Below, in pieces: positions 8,594 through 18,660 of a stretch of 64,000 nt of DNA. The number at the start of each line of letters is the position of its first letter. Position 1 is the first letter of the stretch. The position numbers and the translations under genes are program-made. The stretch is from positions 62,001-126,000 of the forward strand of contig NZ_BFBB01000004.1 of the NCBI RefSeq assembly GCF_003114855.1. Direction: 5' to 3'. This stretch comes from Leptospira ryugenii. Its GTDB lineage: Bacteria; Spirochaetota; Leptospiria; Leptospirales; Leptospiraceae. The notes beneath the pieces are model-generated. The model ran no database searches. It was not told the origin of the DNA and saw only the letters and a program-made list of their open reading frames with translations.

Positions 8594-10864
8594 GTGAATC
8601 GTAACTCCTTATTCTGGGAATTGACTCTAAAACTAGAAGCCTTTACTCATACGGTTCCAGTCCCCTTTGCCGTCTACTATGCGATCATTACGCAAAAAAT
8701 GGAGACCGAAAAATGGATGATTTTTGTCGGACTCTGCATTGGTTTTGCCACTGGTATTGGACTACTCGGAACTGTACTTCGTTATTTTCTCATCAAAAAC
8801 CTCTTTGCAAAAATCGAAAAAATCAAAGTTCCAGAAAAAGGTTCGAATATCGACTATACTTACCGAGATCGGGACTATGCAAAATCGGTCAAACTGTACC
8901 TTTTTAAATACCCTCTTGTCGAAGCCTTCATCATTGTCATCCGTTGGTTTTCGGGTGTCATTCCGATCATCAGTCTTTATACATATATCGTAGAGTACAC
9001 ACCTTCCGTCATTCGCTCAGGTTTTTTTACCTTGGCGATGATTCCTCCCATATCTTTTGTCACCTATTATTTCATTAGTGAAAACTCTCTCAGGCCATTA
9101 TTCACTCTTCCCCAAATCAAAAACATAGAAATAAAACCGGATGAGATTCCTCGATTTGATTATTTTAAGAGAATACTGATTTCGTTTTTTTCATTGGCCG
9201 CATTACCAGTATCAGTTTTATCATATATTCTCTATTCCGTTTCAAGTGGCGAAGTTCGAGTTGAGCAGCCACTCGTGCCAATCGTGATTGTTTCCTCCAT
9301 CTTTATCATCCCTCTAATTGTCTGTTCTTACGTAGTAGCAGATACCGTAAGACAAGGATTAAATGAAACAAATCGTTCCTTGAATGAAGTTGCAAAAGGA
9401 AATTTTGATATCGTGATCACACCTAACTCAGGCGATGAGTTTGGCCAACAGGCATTTGTGTTAAATGATGTTATCCAAAAACTTCGAGAGATGTATGCCG
9501 AAATAATCGGTTTAAACGAAAGTTTAGAAGAGAAAGTTAAATTAAGAACATTCGAATTAGACCAATCCCTCCAAGAACTTCGAAAATTAAAATTCCAGCA
9601 AGATGGGGACTACTACTTAACCTACCAATTGCTAAACCCCCTAGGATTCCAAGATGTCCAAAGCGAGAAGGTTACAGTCGATTTTTTCCTGCGACAGAAA
9701 AAGCAATTTGAATTTAAGTCCAATCAGTATGATATAGGTGGTGACATCAACATTGCTCATTCCATCCTCTTAAAGGATAAAAAATACCTCCTAGTCGCCA
9801 ATGCAGATGCTATGGGCAAATCAATGCAAGGTGCTGGTGGCGCCTTAGTTTTCGGTGCAGTATTCCAATCTTTAGTCCAAAGGACTCGAATCAATGAAGC
9901 ATTCTCACAACTTACGCCAAACCAATGGCTAAGCACTTCATTTGAAGAGATGCAAAGAGTTTTCGAGGCGTTTGATGGCACCATGTTAGTTTCTACAGTG
10001 ATTGGCTTACTAGAAGAAGAAACTGGCACCTTATACTTCTTAAATGCTGAACATCCGTATCCAGTTCTTTACCGCGATGCCAAAGCTTGCTATTTAGAAC
10101 AAAAAAATCAGTACTTCAAACTTGGAACTTTGGGAAGTCTCCCTAGAATTGAGGCGACAAAAATCCAACTCAATCCTGGTGACATCATCCTTTTGGGATC
10201 TGATGGAAAAGACGACCTCCTGATTGCCATGCCAGATGGAGAAAATGAAATCAATTTAGATGATAAATTATTTTTACGAGAAGTAGAATCAAAAGGGGCC
10301 AACCTTTCTCAAATATTCAAAGGTCTATCTGAAGTAGGTACCATCATTGATGACTTTTCCTTGATCCGATTAGAATATATGGGTGTCACTCGGAAACAAG
10401 AATTGTTTTCTAAGGATGGGAAACAATTGTACAAAGAGGCAAAACGACTTTACCACCGAGGCAAAACATATGACTCGATCCGAATTTTACAAAACTTAGT
10501 AGAGGCTGAGTCAAACGCAGGCCCAAGGCTCAAAAAGGAACTGGCAAAACTCTTTTATGTGTATGGTGATCTTAGCTCTGCCGCATCGTATGGCGAAGAT
10601 TATTTGAAAGTATACCGTGATGACCTTGAGTTTGGTTATTTTCTATCCAAAGTCTACAAAAAAGTCGGGAAACTTTCTGAAGCACTTTTACTGGCAGAGT
10701 CGATCAGAAACCGAGCTCCCAAAAAAAGCAAATACTTAGTCCATTTATTTCATCTTTACGTAAAAAATGCAAAAAACGAAAGGGCCGCAGCGATTCTCAA
10801 AGACTTAAAAATCATCGGACTGCCTTTGGAAGATTGGGAAGCACTTGCCTCCCTCCTCCAATAA
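8594..10864 (+). CDS. Membrane PP2C/SpoIIE-type phosphatase with HAMP and TPR-like tail
   Basis: About six transmembrane helices fill residues 20-260, then a HAMP-like segment (NEVAKGNFDIVITPNSGDEF), a coiled coil, and a PP2C-type Ser/Thr phosphatase domain with metal-binding acids in GGDINIAH, ADAMGKSMQG, LLGSDGKDDL and IDDFSLIRL. The last 140 residues form TPR-like helical hairpins. Such proteins act as RsbU-like switches that dephosphorylate anti-sigma-factor antagonists, or in related partner switches. The open frame extends to a TTG at 8582, but that lies one base after AAGG; the GTG at 8594 is preferred with moderate confidence. The TPR tail is unusual and may bind the substrate. No anti-sigma factor lies nearby. 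Confidence 0.85.
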   Translation: MNRNSLFWELTLKLEAFTHTVPVPFAVYYAIITQKMETEKWMIFVGLCIGFATGIGLLGTVLRYFLIKNLFAKIEKIKVPEKGSNIDYTYRDRDYAKSVKLYLFKYPLVEAFIIVIRWFSGVIPIISLYTYIVEYTPSVIRSGFFTLAMIPPISFVTYYFISENSLRPLFTLPQIKNIEIKPDEIPRFDYFKRILISFFSLAALPVSVLSYILYSVSSGEVRVEQPLVPIVIVSSIFIIPLIVCSYVVADTVRQGLNETNRSLNEVAKGNFDIVITPNSGDEFGQQAFVLNDVIQKLREMYAEIIGLNESLEEKVKLRTFELDQSLQELRKLKFQQDGDYYLTYQLLNPLGFQDVQSEKVTVDFFLRQKKQFEFKSNQYDIGGDINIAHSILLKDKKYLLVANADAMGKSMQGAGGALVFGAVFQSLVQRTRINEAFSQLTPNQWLSTSFEEMQRVFEAFDGTMLVSTVIGLLEEETGTLYFLNAEHPYPVLYRDAKACYLEQKNQYFKLGTLGSLPRIEATKIQLNPGDIILLGSDGKDDLLIAMPDGENEINLDDKLFLREVESKGANLSQIFKGLSEVGTIIDDFSLIRLEYMGVTRKQELFSKDGKQLYKEAKRLYHRGKTYDSIRILQNLVEAESNAGPRLKKELAKLFYVYGDLSSAASYGEDYLKVYRDDLEFGYFLSKVYKKVGKLSEALLLAESIRNRAPKKSKYLVHLFHLYVKNAKNERAAAILKDLKIIGLPLEDWEALASLLQ

Positions 10865-10913
10865 ATTCTACTGAACCGATCGATTTGGAAGTCCAATATG
10901 TACTTACCTTAAA

Positions 10914-12299
10914 ATGAACAAAAACACCCTACCTCTTAGAACTAAAGCTGGCTATGCATTTGCTGAGACCGGCATCACAGCCGTACAATTTGTCACTCAA
11001 ATTTATTTACTAAAATTCTATACCGATGTAATTGGACTCAGTCCGAGCCTAGCAGGGATAGCATTATCTATCTCAGTTATTTGGGACGCAATCAGCGATC
11101 CTCTCATGGGAAATCTTTCTGATAGAACTTCCTCCCGATGGGGGCGTAGACGGCCATTTATCCTAGTTGGTGGATTGTTACTTTCCCTTTCCATTTTAAT
11201 CCTATTTTCACCTACAACACTTAGTTCCCAATTTGGGAAATTTACTTATTTACTCTGCTCTTATCTTTTAGTAAATACAGCAATGACCATCATCTCCGTA
11301 CCTCACATTGCATTAGGTGGAGAGCTTACATTTGAAAGGAATGAAAGAACTTCAATCTTTGGCTGGCGACTATTTTTTAGCAACATTGGTATGTTAGTCG
11401 GTATGTTAGTTCCCGCAATTGTTTTACAGACACTGTCAAATGAAAACAATATTGAGAATGTTAAATATTCGAGAGCAATCGCAAGTGAGATCATTGCCCT
11501 TGTGATTGCATTTAGTTCTATCATAACATTTTTGGTAACTCGTGGACGAGATGAATCTCTGATACAAGCTACAGAAAAATCTCATTTCTTTCAATCAATG
11601 AGATCGGTATGGTCAAATAAAGTATTTCTACCTCTTTTGATTGCCTTTATCATTGCAACGATCGGTAGGACATTCAATACCGCCATTGCTCTTTATTATT
11701 ATCAATACAGGCTCGGCCTAAAAGAGTCAGATGTGGTTTTAAATATCCTTTTGCCATTTTTTCTAGTCTTGATGCTATCCATTCCCTTTTGGGTTTGGAT
11801 CTCCAAAAAAGTTGGTAAAAAAATACCCGCGTTTTGGGGAATCTTTCTTTTAGGTGTATTGACGATGATCGCCTATCCGCTGTTTCCTTATGGAGAATTA
11901 AGACCTCCCTTGATAGTTGCATTCTTTGGTGGTGTGTTTGCAGGCTCTATTTTGATCATGGATTCTATCCTAACTGATGTTGTAGACTATGACGAATGGA
12001 AATCCAAAGAAAAGAGAGAAGGCATCTATTTTGGCTTTTGGAAGATGGGTGTTAAATTCTCACAAGCCTTCGGTATCGCCATCTCGGGATTTTTATTGGA
12101 TTTTATTGGCTTTTTGCCAGAAGCAAATGAACAAATACCAGAATTGGGGTTTCGTCTCTCACTGATCTTTGGCCCACTGGTGGGACTCTTTTTTGTATTA
12201 GGTGCACTTCTTTTCTTACTGTATCCACTAAGCGATAAAAAACATTTGGCTATCCAAAGACGGATCCTTCGCCGAAGAAAGGAAATCAAATCAATCTAA
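10914..12299 (+). CDS. MFS transporter, GPH (glycoside-pentoside-hexuronide:cation symporter) family
   Basis: A 461-residue integral membrane protein with twelve predicted helices. The loop between helices 2 and 3 reads GNLSDRTSSRWGRRRPF, the GPH/MelB-like motif, and YTDVIGLSP near the N-terminus is also typical. DSILTDVVDYDEWKSKEKREG in the C-terminal half matches the conserved segment of these symporters. It probably takes up a sugar or glycoside with H+ or Na+; the substrate cannot be named. Its stop overlaps the start of the adenylate cyclase gene (TAATG), so the two are likely co-translated. Confidence 0.85.
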   Translation: MNKNTLPLRTKAGYAFAETGITAVQFVTQIYLLKFYTDVIGLSPSLAGIALSISVIWDAISDPLMGNLSDRTSSRWGRRRPFILVGGLLLSLSILILFSPTTLSSQFGKFTYLLCSYLLVNTAMTIISVPHIALGGELTFERNERTSIFGWRLFFSNIGMLVGMLVPAIVLQTLSNENNIENVKYSRAIASEIIALVIAFSSIITFLVTRGRDESLIQATEKSHFFQSMRSVWSNKVFLPLLIAFIIATIGRTFNTAIALYYYQYRLGLKESDVVLNILLPFFLVLMLSIPFWVWISKKVGKKIPAFWGIFLLGVLTMIAYPLFPYGELRPPLIVAFFGGVFAGSILIMDSILTDVVDYDEWKSKEKREGIYFGFWKMGVKFSQAFGIAISGFLLDFIGFLPEANEQIPELGFRLSLIFGPLVGLFFVLGALLFLLYPLSDKKHLAIQRRILRRRKEIKSI

Positions 12300-13855
12300 T
12301 GATAGAAAAAGAGAAACAAAATCAGATTTTGGTAGGTGCAATTCTCGTTTACTTTCTTGTGCCTATTTCTGCAAATTTTTTCGCTCTACTCTTTGGAGAT
12401 TACACTTCGTCCACTTTTTTACCTAAAGCTGACTTAACACTTTTTAATTTTATCATGTCTTCACGTGATCTTTTAATGGTCATGATCAATTGGGGTCCAT
12501 TTCCGATAGTGAGTATACTCATTTCGATCTATAGTTATCCGCTGGTGCGGTATATACTTGGGAAAGAACTGTCACCTAGCGAAATAGAGGTGGCTAGGAG
12601 ACGATTGATCAACACTCCTTTTATGATCAGTTTGCTGGGTCTTATAGGATGGGAGACTGCCACCACACTGTCTGTCTTCCGATCTATGCAGCTTTTACCT
12701 GTACCCGACATGGACCCAGTGTACCGGACCTTTTTGGTGTTTGCATTTTGGGGATTTTTTGTTTTTGCATTTACTTTCTTCACGGTTGACTATCTTGGAA
12801 AAAAATTTCTCATCCCTTGTTTTTTCCCAGAAGGAGGTTTAGGTAAGTATGTGGAAACAAGTCGATTCTCATTGGTTTCCAAATCTGTAATCATTTGGTT
12901 TTCCATCTCCTTTTTCCCCATTACACTCATGCTCTTCAGTTTACTGAATCGGTCTTCCCAGAGACTGTCTGATATTTTGTTCGTATTGCAATCCGATCGA
13001 CTATTCCAACTCTGTTTTGTTTTATTGTTTTTTTCCTTTTGGATCGTTTTGGTGCATGCCCGAAGCATCCAAGAGCCTTTGAAAATTTTAGAAGAGGCTA
13101 CTTACAAAATCAAAGACCAATTGTTTGAAACAAAAGTGATTGTCAATAGTACAGACGAGTTAGCAATCCTAGCAGACTCATTTAATGATATGGTGCGTGG
13201 TTTAGAAGAAAAGGAAAGGATCAAAGATACTTTTGGTAGAATCGTTGACCCAAGGGTTCGCGACTATCTTCTCAACAACAAACATGAACTAGGTGGAAAA
13301 ACTGTGGATGCCACCATTCTATTTTCAGATTTAAGGGACTTTACTCAATTGTCTGAAAATCGTTCCCCAGAAGCAGTTCTCAATTTATTGAATCGATACT
13401 TCCAAGCCATGAGTGACGCCATAGAATCGGAAGGTGGATTCATCAATAAATTCATCGGTGATGCTATACTCGCTGTATTTGGTACACCCATCCCCTTACA
13501 TGAGCCAGAACTCGTTGCCTTCCGAACCGCAAAGAAAATGCAATCCAATCTAGAATCTTTGAACAAAGAACTAGAGAGGGATGGTCTTCCCTCTCTAAAA
13601 ATGGGGATTGGTATCCATCGAGGTTCTGTTTTGATCGGAAATATTGGAGCTCAAAACCGTATGGAGTTTACAGTGATCGGAGATACAGTGAACACCGCCT
13701 CCCGCGTGGAAGGTCTTTGCAAAGGTCTTAACAAGCAGCTACTCCTGACTGAAGCGATGTACCAATGCCTTCCCGAAGGGGAAAGAAAGCAGGTTGCCTT
13801 TCTCGGGGAATTCGAACTCAAGGGCCGTTTAACAAAAGAGAATATCTACGGTTAA
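12299..13855 (+). CDS. Membrane-bound class III adenylate cyclase with HAMP
   Basis: Six hydrophobic helices in the first 255 residues form a membrane sensor, followed by a HAMP-like segment (about 262-312), a linker (GLEEKERIKDTFG), and a class III cyclase domain from about 335. Metal-binding Asp residues sit in ILFSDLRDFT and KFIGDAILAVFG; the Lys before FIGDA and the FTVIGDTVNTASR segment fit ATP rather than GTP. It should make cAMP from ATP at the inner membrane. Translationally coupled to the GPH symporter, so the sensor may monitor the transported solute (inference). Confidence 0.88.
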   Translation: MIEKEKQNQILVGAILVYFLVPISANFFALLFGDYTSSTFLPKADLTLFNFIMSSRDLLMVMINWGPFPIVSILISIYSYPLVRYILGKELSPSEIEVARRRLINTPFMISLLGLIGWETATTLSVFRSMQLLPVPDMDPVYRTFLVFAFWGFFVFAFTFFTVDYLGKKFLIPCFFPEGGLGKYVETSRFSLVSKSVIIWFSISFFPITLMLFSLLNRSSQRLSDILFVLQSDRLFQLCFVLLFFSFWIVLVHARSIQEPLKILEEATYKIKDQLFETKVIVNSTDELAILADSFNDMVRGLEEKERIKDTFGRIVDPRVRDYLLNNKHELGGKTVDATILFSDLRDFTQLSENRSPEAVLNLLNRYFQAMSDAIESEGGFINKFIGDAILAVFGTPIPLHEPELVAFRTAKKMQSNLESLNKELERDGLPSLKMGIGIHRGSVLIGNIGAQNRMEFTVIGDTVNTASRVEGLCKGLNKQLLLTEAMYQCLPEGERKQVAFLGEFELKGRLTKENIYG

Positions 13856-13894
13856 TTGCTTGCCAAAGAAAGCGAAGAAAGCTAGGCTTTGGCT

Positions 13895-14170
13895 GTGAAG
13901 GCATTCTATCAGTCCATTTTGGTTTTGGCTCTAGCTTTTTGCTTAGGGCAATGTTCCGACAAATTGCTAAATCCTAAGGACATCACAGACCTCTTAGAAC
14001 AAGAAGGCGGTGCCCCTGGCTCCTCCTCTTCTCAATCGACAAATGCTTCCCAAAATACGAATTCCAACAACACACAAAGCCTTGATACATATGGCCTGAG
14101 CCCTTATTCCACAGGCACTACTACATTCGGTTCCACGGGCACAGCAACTGCCACTCCCGTCGGACGTTAG
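13895..14170 (+). CDS. Small Ser/Thr/Asn-rich lipoprotein
   Basis: Starting at GTG 13895, the product is 91 residues with a clean lipoprotein signal ending LGQC (Cys20). The open frame runs two codons further up to a TTG, but GCTAGG at 13881-13886 is best spaced for the GTG. The mature part is low-complexity: S, T, N, Q and G dominate, as in surface-tethered linkers. No known domain. It ends flush against the convergent gene with no base between the stop codons. Confidence 0.6.
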   Translation: MKAFYQSILVLALAFCLGQCSDKLLNPKDITDLLEQEGGAPGSSSSQSTNASQNTNSNNTQSLDTYGLSPYSTGTTTFGSTGTATATPVGR

Positions 14171-14653
14171 TTATTTGATATAATCAAAAAAATCATCAAA
14201 GAGTGGTTTGAAACAGGATCGGATTGTTATCTTTGCCACTCTCTCATTCTTTGGCCCATAGTTTAATACAATATCGTTTGGATCTTTGATGAAAGAAAAA
14301 ATTCTCTCTACAGTGAAGGTAGCACTCCCTTCTCTTAAGTAAATTTTATAGTTAAACTCGTGTTCGTTGGCATCTATTTCCCCTATCCCATAGGGAACGT
14401 AACATCGAATGAGACCCACACCTGATAAACTCCCAGCTTCTAGGTCTTCTTTTTCTATTTTTGAACCTTCAGGGATTAATTTATATTCTAACCATTGTTT
14501 TGCCTTAGCAAAGGACTTGGTTCTTTGGTATGTTTTCACTTCGCGAGTTTCCTCGGTCTTTCGGTGCTTGGAAGAAACGATCCAAAGACGTAAACAAAGG
14601 GTATTTGAGAAAAAGGCAAAACAAAAGAGAAGCAAAAGCAATTTACGGATCAT
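14171..14653 (-). CDS. Exported or membrane-anchored hypothetical protein
   Basis: A 160-residue protein with an N-terminal hydrophobic segment (MIRKLLLLLFCFAFFSNTLC) and a basic stretch after it. The Cys at 20 is preceded by Leu, which is poor for lipobox processing, so a signal peptide or anchor is more likely than lipidation. The rest looks like a small beta-rich domain. No family recognised. AGGAAGG upstream of the ATG supports the start. It follows a tiny ORF by 6 bases. Confidence 0.6.
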   Translation of the reverse strand: MIRKLLLLLFCFAFFSNTLCLRLWIVSSKHRKTEETREVKTYQRTKSFAKAKQWLEYKLIPEGSKIEKEDLEAGSLSGVGLIRCYVPYGIGEIDANEHEFNYKIYLREGSATFTVERIFSFIKDPNDIVLNYGPKNERVAKITIRSCFKPLFDDFFDYIK

Positions 14654-14659
14654 TCTAGA

Positions 14660-14869
14660 TTAGCCTTCCTCTTCTGCCTCCGGGGAGCAAAACAAATCTT
14701 CATACAGACCTGAAATTTTCAAGGGATTGGGAAGCGGGATTCTGGGAAACGGGACTACGTTGTCAGGGAATTGGCTAGGATTCTGGTTTCTATTTTTGAT
14801 CTTATGTCTCTTGGACTCGATTCTATCTTTCACATTATGATCATCGGAATCCAGATAGCCCAATCTCAA
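14660..14869 (-). CDS. Possible small hypothetical protein
   Basis: A 69-codon frame starting at TTG, ending six bases before the ATG of the next minus-strand gene. The product is very hydrophilic and basic, then Pro-rich (VVPFPRIPLPNPLK), with an acidic tail (SPEAEEEG). Composition is not that of a random shadow frame and there is no competing gene on either strand, but the start and ribosome site are weak. Bases 14870-14981 beyond it hold no gene that I can support. Confidence 0.35.
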   Translation of the reverse strand: MRLGYLDSDDHNVKDRIESKRHKIKNRNQNPSQFPDNVVPFPRIPLPNPLKISGLYEDLFCSPEAEEEG

Positions 14870-14981
14870 GTCCGCTCTCTAAAATTACTCTGCAGAACAA
14901 ACTAAAGAAAGAAAAATAAGATTGAATTAAAGGCTGGCGTAGTCTGAGATTTACGGAAAGAAGGGAAGGATTCCAAAAAAC

Positions 14982-15278
14982 ATGCCCGATTTTGATCGCA
15001 TTGATCTTATGAATTACGCAATTTACGGCAACGACTATGACCCACAATGGGACGAAATCCGAGCTTATTTAAAATCTAGCGCCGCAGCCCAAAGGGAATT
15101 GGAAGAAATCAAACGCAGTTTACCAACCCAACATTCTAATGTGAAACGAAAAAAAGACTCCTCTTCCCCTTTTGATGTGTCGGAAGGCCGTGAGGAGGAA
15201 GCTCCCAAAAAAGCAAACCTTGGTCCAACGGGTAGCCAAGAAACCAAGTCTTGGTGGAAGAAAATCATAGGGGAATGA
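14982..15278 (+). CDS. Small hypothetical protein
   Basis: A 98-residue hydrophilic protein preceded by GAAGGGAAGGA. Residues 1-45 (MPDFDRIDLMNYAIYGNDYD, then a helix rich in A, E, R) look like a short helical domain reminiscent of the zinc-less N-terminus of anti-sigma factors; the rest is a charged, probably disordered linker ending in WWKKIIGE, which could bind a membrane surface. It is one base upstream of the acyltransferase start, so co-translated with it. Function unknown. Confidence 0.6.
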   Translation: MPDFDRIDLMNYAIYGNDYDPQWDEIRAYLKSSAAAQRELEEIKRSLPTQHSNVKRKKDSSSPFDVSEGREEEAPKKANLGPTGSQETKSWWKKIIGE

Positions 15279-15279
15279 G

Positions 15280-16008
15280 ATGGAAGGACAAATCGTAGAC
15301 CAAGCAAAGAAAAACGTAGAAACCATCAAAAAATTCGTAACTCCGTTTTTCAATTTAGCGGTCACGACCAATGTCTATGGTTACCACAATATTGTCCCCT
15401 CGGGTAAGCTCATCCTCACCTGCAACCACAGAAGTGACATGGATCCCTTTGTAATCGGGAATGCCTTCCCTCGCTTTATTTCTTGGATCGCGGCGGAATA
15501 TACAACACGGATCCCACTCTTCCGAGACCTAGTAGAAAAGACTGGCACTATACCCATGGCCATCGATGGCAATATCTCTATCGCAAGTATCAAAAAGGTA
15601 CAGCAGGTGTTTAAGAATGGAGATGTGCTAGGCATCTTTCCTGAAGGCCATGATTACATGGTGAAAAATGATTTCAGCGCACCTTTGGCGGATTTCCACC
15701 ACGGCTTCGCTGCCTTTAGCCTCAGAAACAAAGTGGATATCCTTCCTTCCGTGCTTATCCCTGAAGAAGAGACCATTTCCGACTACCCCATCCCACCGCT
15801 AGTGCGTGCATTTATGGGTATGCCAAAGGAAGTCTGCGAAATCAAAAAGAGAGTCGTTTACAAAAAAGTGAATTTGGTGTTTGGTGAGGTAATCAAACAC
15901 CAAGACTATATCCACCTACCTTTAGAAGAAGGTATGAAAGCCGTTTCTATGGAAACCAAACGGCGCATGGGAGACTTACAAAAAGCAGACTTTCTGAAAA
16001 AGTTCTAG
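15280..16008 (+). CDS. 1-acyl-sn-glycerol-3-phosphate acyltransferase (PlsC family)
   Basis: A 242-residue acyltransferase. The HX4D catalytic motif is NHRSDMDPF (His50, Asp55) and the substrate-binding motif is FPEGHDY near residue 121. Probably acylates lysophosphatidic acid or a related lysophospholipid at the inner membrane. The N-terminus is amphipathic rather than a clear membrane anchor. Translationally coupled to the small protein before it and overlapping dapF convergently by four bases. A second PlsC-like gene sits at 53282-54082, so the exact substrates of each are unclear. Confidence 0.85.
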   Translation: MEGQIVDQAKKNVETIKKFVTPFFNLAVTTNVYGYHNIVPSGKLILTCNHRSDMDPFVIGNAFPRFISWIAAEYTTRIPLFRDLVEKTGTIPMAIDGNISIASIKKVQQVFKNGDVLGIFPEGHDYMVKNDFSAPLADFHHGFAAFSLRNKVDILPSVLIPEEETISDYPIPPLVRAFMGMPKEVCEIKKRVVYKKVNLVFGEVIKHQDYIHLPLEEGMKAVSMETKRRMGDLQKADFLKKF

Positions 16009-16853
16009 AGTTCAATCTCTCCTTGGAAAACTTCTTTTGCTGGACCCGTCATTATGACACTTCCAGATTCTTTCCATTCCACCTCTAATTGGCCTCCTCG
16101 AAGGTCGATCTTCACCTTTCTTCCCGTTTTGTGGTTTAATACGGAGGCTACCATGACGGCACAGGCTCCTGTTCCGCAGGCTAGAGTTTCGCCTGTACCC
16201 CTTTCCCATGTCCTTTGGTAAAGATGGTTCTCACCGATGAGATGAACGAATTCTACATTCACCCGCTTAGGGAAGAGAGGGTGGTTTTCAATGAGGGGGC
16301 CTATCTCTCGAACAGGAAAGGTTTCGGCATTGTCGACATAGATAATGCAGTGTGGATTTCCCATACTAACAGCCGTAAATTGATATTGTTTGCCCGCAAC
16401 TTCTAGAGTTTGGCTGACCACGGGGCCATCACCCTCCCAACGAAGGGGGATGAGTTCTGGTTTGAGGATAGGCTCTCCCATGTCTACGGAGACCATTTGC
16501 ACCTTGCCTTGCGAATCAGTTTCCAAATTGAGAGTAAGGACGCCTTTGCCTGTTTCAATGGTCGGCTTCTGGTTCTTGGTGAGGCCATGGTCATAGATGT
16601 ACTTACCTACACAACGAATCCCATTCCCACACATCTCAGAGGAACTACCATCGGCATTGTACATATCCATTTGGAATTCACCAACATTCGACTTGCGAAT
16701 GAAAATAACACCGTCTCCCCCAACCCCAAAGTTCCGATCAGAGAGTTTTTGGATCTCTTCTGTACTCAGTCGAAGATCATTTTTGGTCGCATCAATATAT
16801 AGGTAATCGTTACCGATTCCTTCCATTTTGGTAAACTGCAGCCTTTTTGCCAT
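16005..16853 (-). CDS. dapF: Diaminopimelate epimerase
   Basis: Converts LL- to meso-diaminopimelate for lysine and peptidoglycan synthesis. The two active-site cysteines are in MCGNGIRC (Cys75) and ACGTGAC (Cys226), with GNDYLYID near the N-terminus and SMGNPHC in the middle. The frame is open 52 codons further upstream, but ATG 16853 gives the usual DapF N-terminus ([17 protein letters not shown]), and the longer form would overlap the divergent methyltransferase. Cytoplasmic. 282 residues, normal for the family. Confidence 0.93.
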   Translation of the reverse strand: MAKRLQFTKMEGIGNDYLYIDATKNDLRLSTEEIQKLSDRNFGVGGDGVIFIRKSNVGEFQMDMYNADGSSSEMCGNGIRCVGKYIYDHGLTKNQKPTIETGKGVLTLNLETDSQGKVQMVSVDMGEPILKPELIPLRWEGDGPVVSQTLEVAGKQYQFTAVSMGNPHCIIYVDNAETFPVREIGPLIENHPLFPKRVNVEFVHLIGENHLYQRTWERGTGETLACGTGACAVMVASVLNHKTGRKVKIDLRGGQLEVEWKESGSVIMTGPAKEVFQGEIEL

Positions 16854-16972
16854 TCTCACCCAAGCCTCTATGCTACTAATGTTTTTTAGACTCTGATTCC
16901 TGCAAGTAAGTATGCCCCAGAAATTTGATTTGACCCTAGGATTGAAGAAAGAATCGTACATAAGGGTTTTAT

Positions 16973-17821
16973 ATGAAAAATTGCATTCTCTGTGGCTCCA
17001 CTCAAACAAAAGAAGTATTTGTAGAACATGGCGTTCCTATCTGGCAATGCCAAAATTGTGGACATGTTTATTCCAGCTACGAACAAGCAGAACATTACGA
17101 CGGTTACTGGGGAGAAGAATCCCAAGAATATGATCTCCAATGGTGGGACCATGCACATAGACCTGTATATCAGGATTTTATTCAGAAATTTCTTACCAAA
17201 AAGGAGGGCAGTCTACTGGATGTTGGCTGCGGACTGGGATTTTTTGTAAAATCTGTTCTCGAGGCAAAACCAGGTTGGAAAGCAGTGGGATATGAAATAT
17301 CCGAATCTGCCGTACAATATGCACGCAAAATAAACAAGATGGAAACCGTCCATGCAGGCCTCGTCCAAAATTCAGGCCTTGGCAAGGAGACTTTTGACGT
17401 AATCACTCTGTGGGATGTCATAGAACATATTCCAAAACCTCATGATTTGTTAAAATATCTCTATACACTCCTTAAACCTGGTGGAGTTTTATTCTTACAA
17501 ACCCCTAACTTTCCGATTCAATTGTTTAAGGCAAACCTAAAAGTTAAATGGAAAGGGATGAAAGAAGGGGTAAACTATCTTGAAGCAAAAGACCATGTAA
17601 ACAATTATAAGATGCACACTTTGGCAAAATTAGGCGAACAATGTGGGTTTAAAAATCCAAAATTTTCCGTGCTTAAACCAATTTTGTCAGTTGCTGGCTT
17701 CAAAAGTAAGATGGCAGTCTACATCAAGTTAGCATATTATTATATCACAAAATATATTTTCTTTTTGAGCTTTGGTAAGCTCAATTGGAACAACACACTT
17801 TTTGTGACTCTAGAGAAGTGA
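16973..17821 (+). CDS. Class I SAM-dependent methyltransferase with N-terminal zinc ribbon
   Basis: Residues 1-30 hold two CxxC pairs (Cys4/Cys7 and Cys26/Cys29), a zinc ribbon seen in small-molecule and sugar methyltransferases. The SAM-binding motif is [11 protein letters not shown] (about 81-91); the acidic ribose-binding residue is in VGYEIS and motif IV in [13 protein letters not shown]. The C-terminal 80 residues are basic and hydrophobic and may touch the membrane. Belongs to the Methyltransf_23-like group, often involved in surface polysaccharide or lipid modification; the acceptor is unknown. Overlaps the convergent HAD gene by 12 bases. Confidence 0.8.
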   Translation: MKNCILCGSTQTKEVFVEHGVPIWQCQNCGHVYSSYEQAEHYDGYWGEESQEYDLQWWDHAHRPVYQDFIQKFLTKKEGSLLDVGCGLGFFVKSVLEAKPGWKAVGYEISESAVQYARKINKMETVHAGLVQNSGLGKETFDVITLWDVIEHIPKPHDLLKYLYTLLKPGGVLFLQTPNFPIQLFKANLKVKWKGMKEGVNYLEAKDHVNNYKMHTLAKLGEQCGFKNPKFSVLKPILSVAGFKSKMAVYIKLAYYYITKYIFFLSFGKLNWNNTLFVTLEK

Positions 17822-18577
17822 TCCTTTTGTTTTCAAGTTTTCCAATAACTGAGAAAGGGCAGATAGGCTAGACTCACATTCGTAGACCAATCCTTCTTTG
17901 TTTTGGACTTTGCTTTGGGAATTGCCTTCAGGCACTCCCAATATAGATTTGATGTGTATAGCTCTCAAGCCCACTGCTTCCGCACCGAGAATGTCGTCTT
18001 TCAAATTATCGCCTATCATCACAGAGTCTGCGAGTTTTGCTTTGGACTTTGTGATTGCGTAGGTAAAGAAATAGGGACTAGGCTTTTCTACACCGACCGA
18101 CTCTGAACAAACCAGTGTATAACGTAAATCTTTTGGGAATGTTGCCTTTATTTTTTTTAACTGAGTCATCAAAGTCTCATTTGTCAATAGAACAATCGGT
18201 ACAGATTTGGAGATTTCTCCTACTGTATGAAACAAGGAAGAAAATGTTTGTTTTTCCTGGATTTGCTTTTTAAGTGCATTGAGAAAATGAAAAAAATACC
18301 TTTCATCTAACCAAAGGCATAATTCTAGGTTGCTTGCGTTGAAATATCCATACAAAGATTCTATTAGATTTTGGAAGCATAACAAGCGCAAACGATTGGA
18401 AGAATGCTCCTTTAATCGTCCCTTAATTTCTGACCTTGCCAAGTCATAGAGTTCTATAAATTGTTCTTTTTTCCCATATTGATGTTCTTCCCAATCCTTA
18501 CTCAAAGATTGTATAGCCTCAGTATAAGCTTCTTTTGAGGGAATGAGAGTATTATCAAGATCTAAAAATAATGCCAT
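17810..18577 (-). CDS. HAD-superfamily hydrolase
   Basis: With the start at ATG 18577 the protein is 255 residues and begins MALFLDLDNTLI, placing the DxD nucleophile pair at Asp6 and Asp8. The open frame extends 25 codons upstream, but that part is not family-like. Motif II is VVLLTNETL, motif III the Lys in VGVEKPSPYF, and motif IV GDNLKDD. The large helical cap fits a phosphatase of the YjjG/phosphoglycolate-phosphatase type. Substrate unknown; a housekeeping nucleotide or sugar-phosphate phosphatase is likely. Confidence 0.8.
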   Translation of the reverse strand: MALFLDLDNTLIPSKEAYTEAIQSLSKDWEEHQYGKKEQFIELYDLARSEIKGRLKEHSSNRLRLLCFQNLIESLYGYFNASNLELCLWLDERYFFHFLNALKKQIQEKQTFSSLFHTVGEISKSVPIVLLTNETLMTQLKKIKATFPKDLRYTLVCSESVGVEKPSPYFFTYAITKSKAKLADSVMIGDNLKDDILGAEAVGLRAIHIKSILGVPEGNSQSKVQNKEGLVYECESSLSALSQLLENLKTKGSLL

Positions 18578-18660
18578 TTGTCTCAGTTCAGCCGATTCCT
18601 TTCGGACAAAAAGAAAAAATCCACTTGTCAAAAGTGTAAATATGAGATTCAAATCTACGA

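Noticed and set aside
13862..13893. Hairpin GCCAAAG...CTTTGGC before the small lipoprotein gene
   Set aside because: Only 7 bp with an 18-base loop; too weak to call as a regulator or terminator.
14841..15047. 68-residue minus-strand ORF across the start of the 14982 gene
   Set aside because: Composition is unlike a protein and it overlaps the better-supported gene on the other strand.
16853..17010. N-terminal extension of dapF up to 17009
   Set aside because: The extra 52 residues do not match DapF and would overlap the divergent methyltransferase; ATG 16853 gives the family N-terminus.
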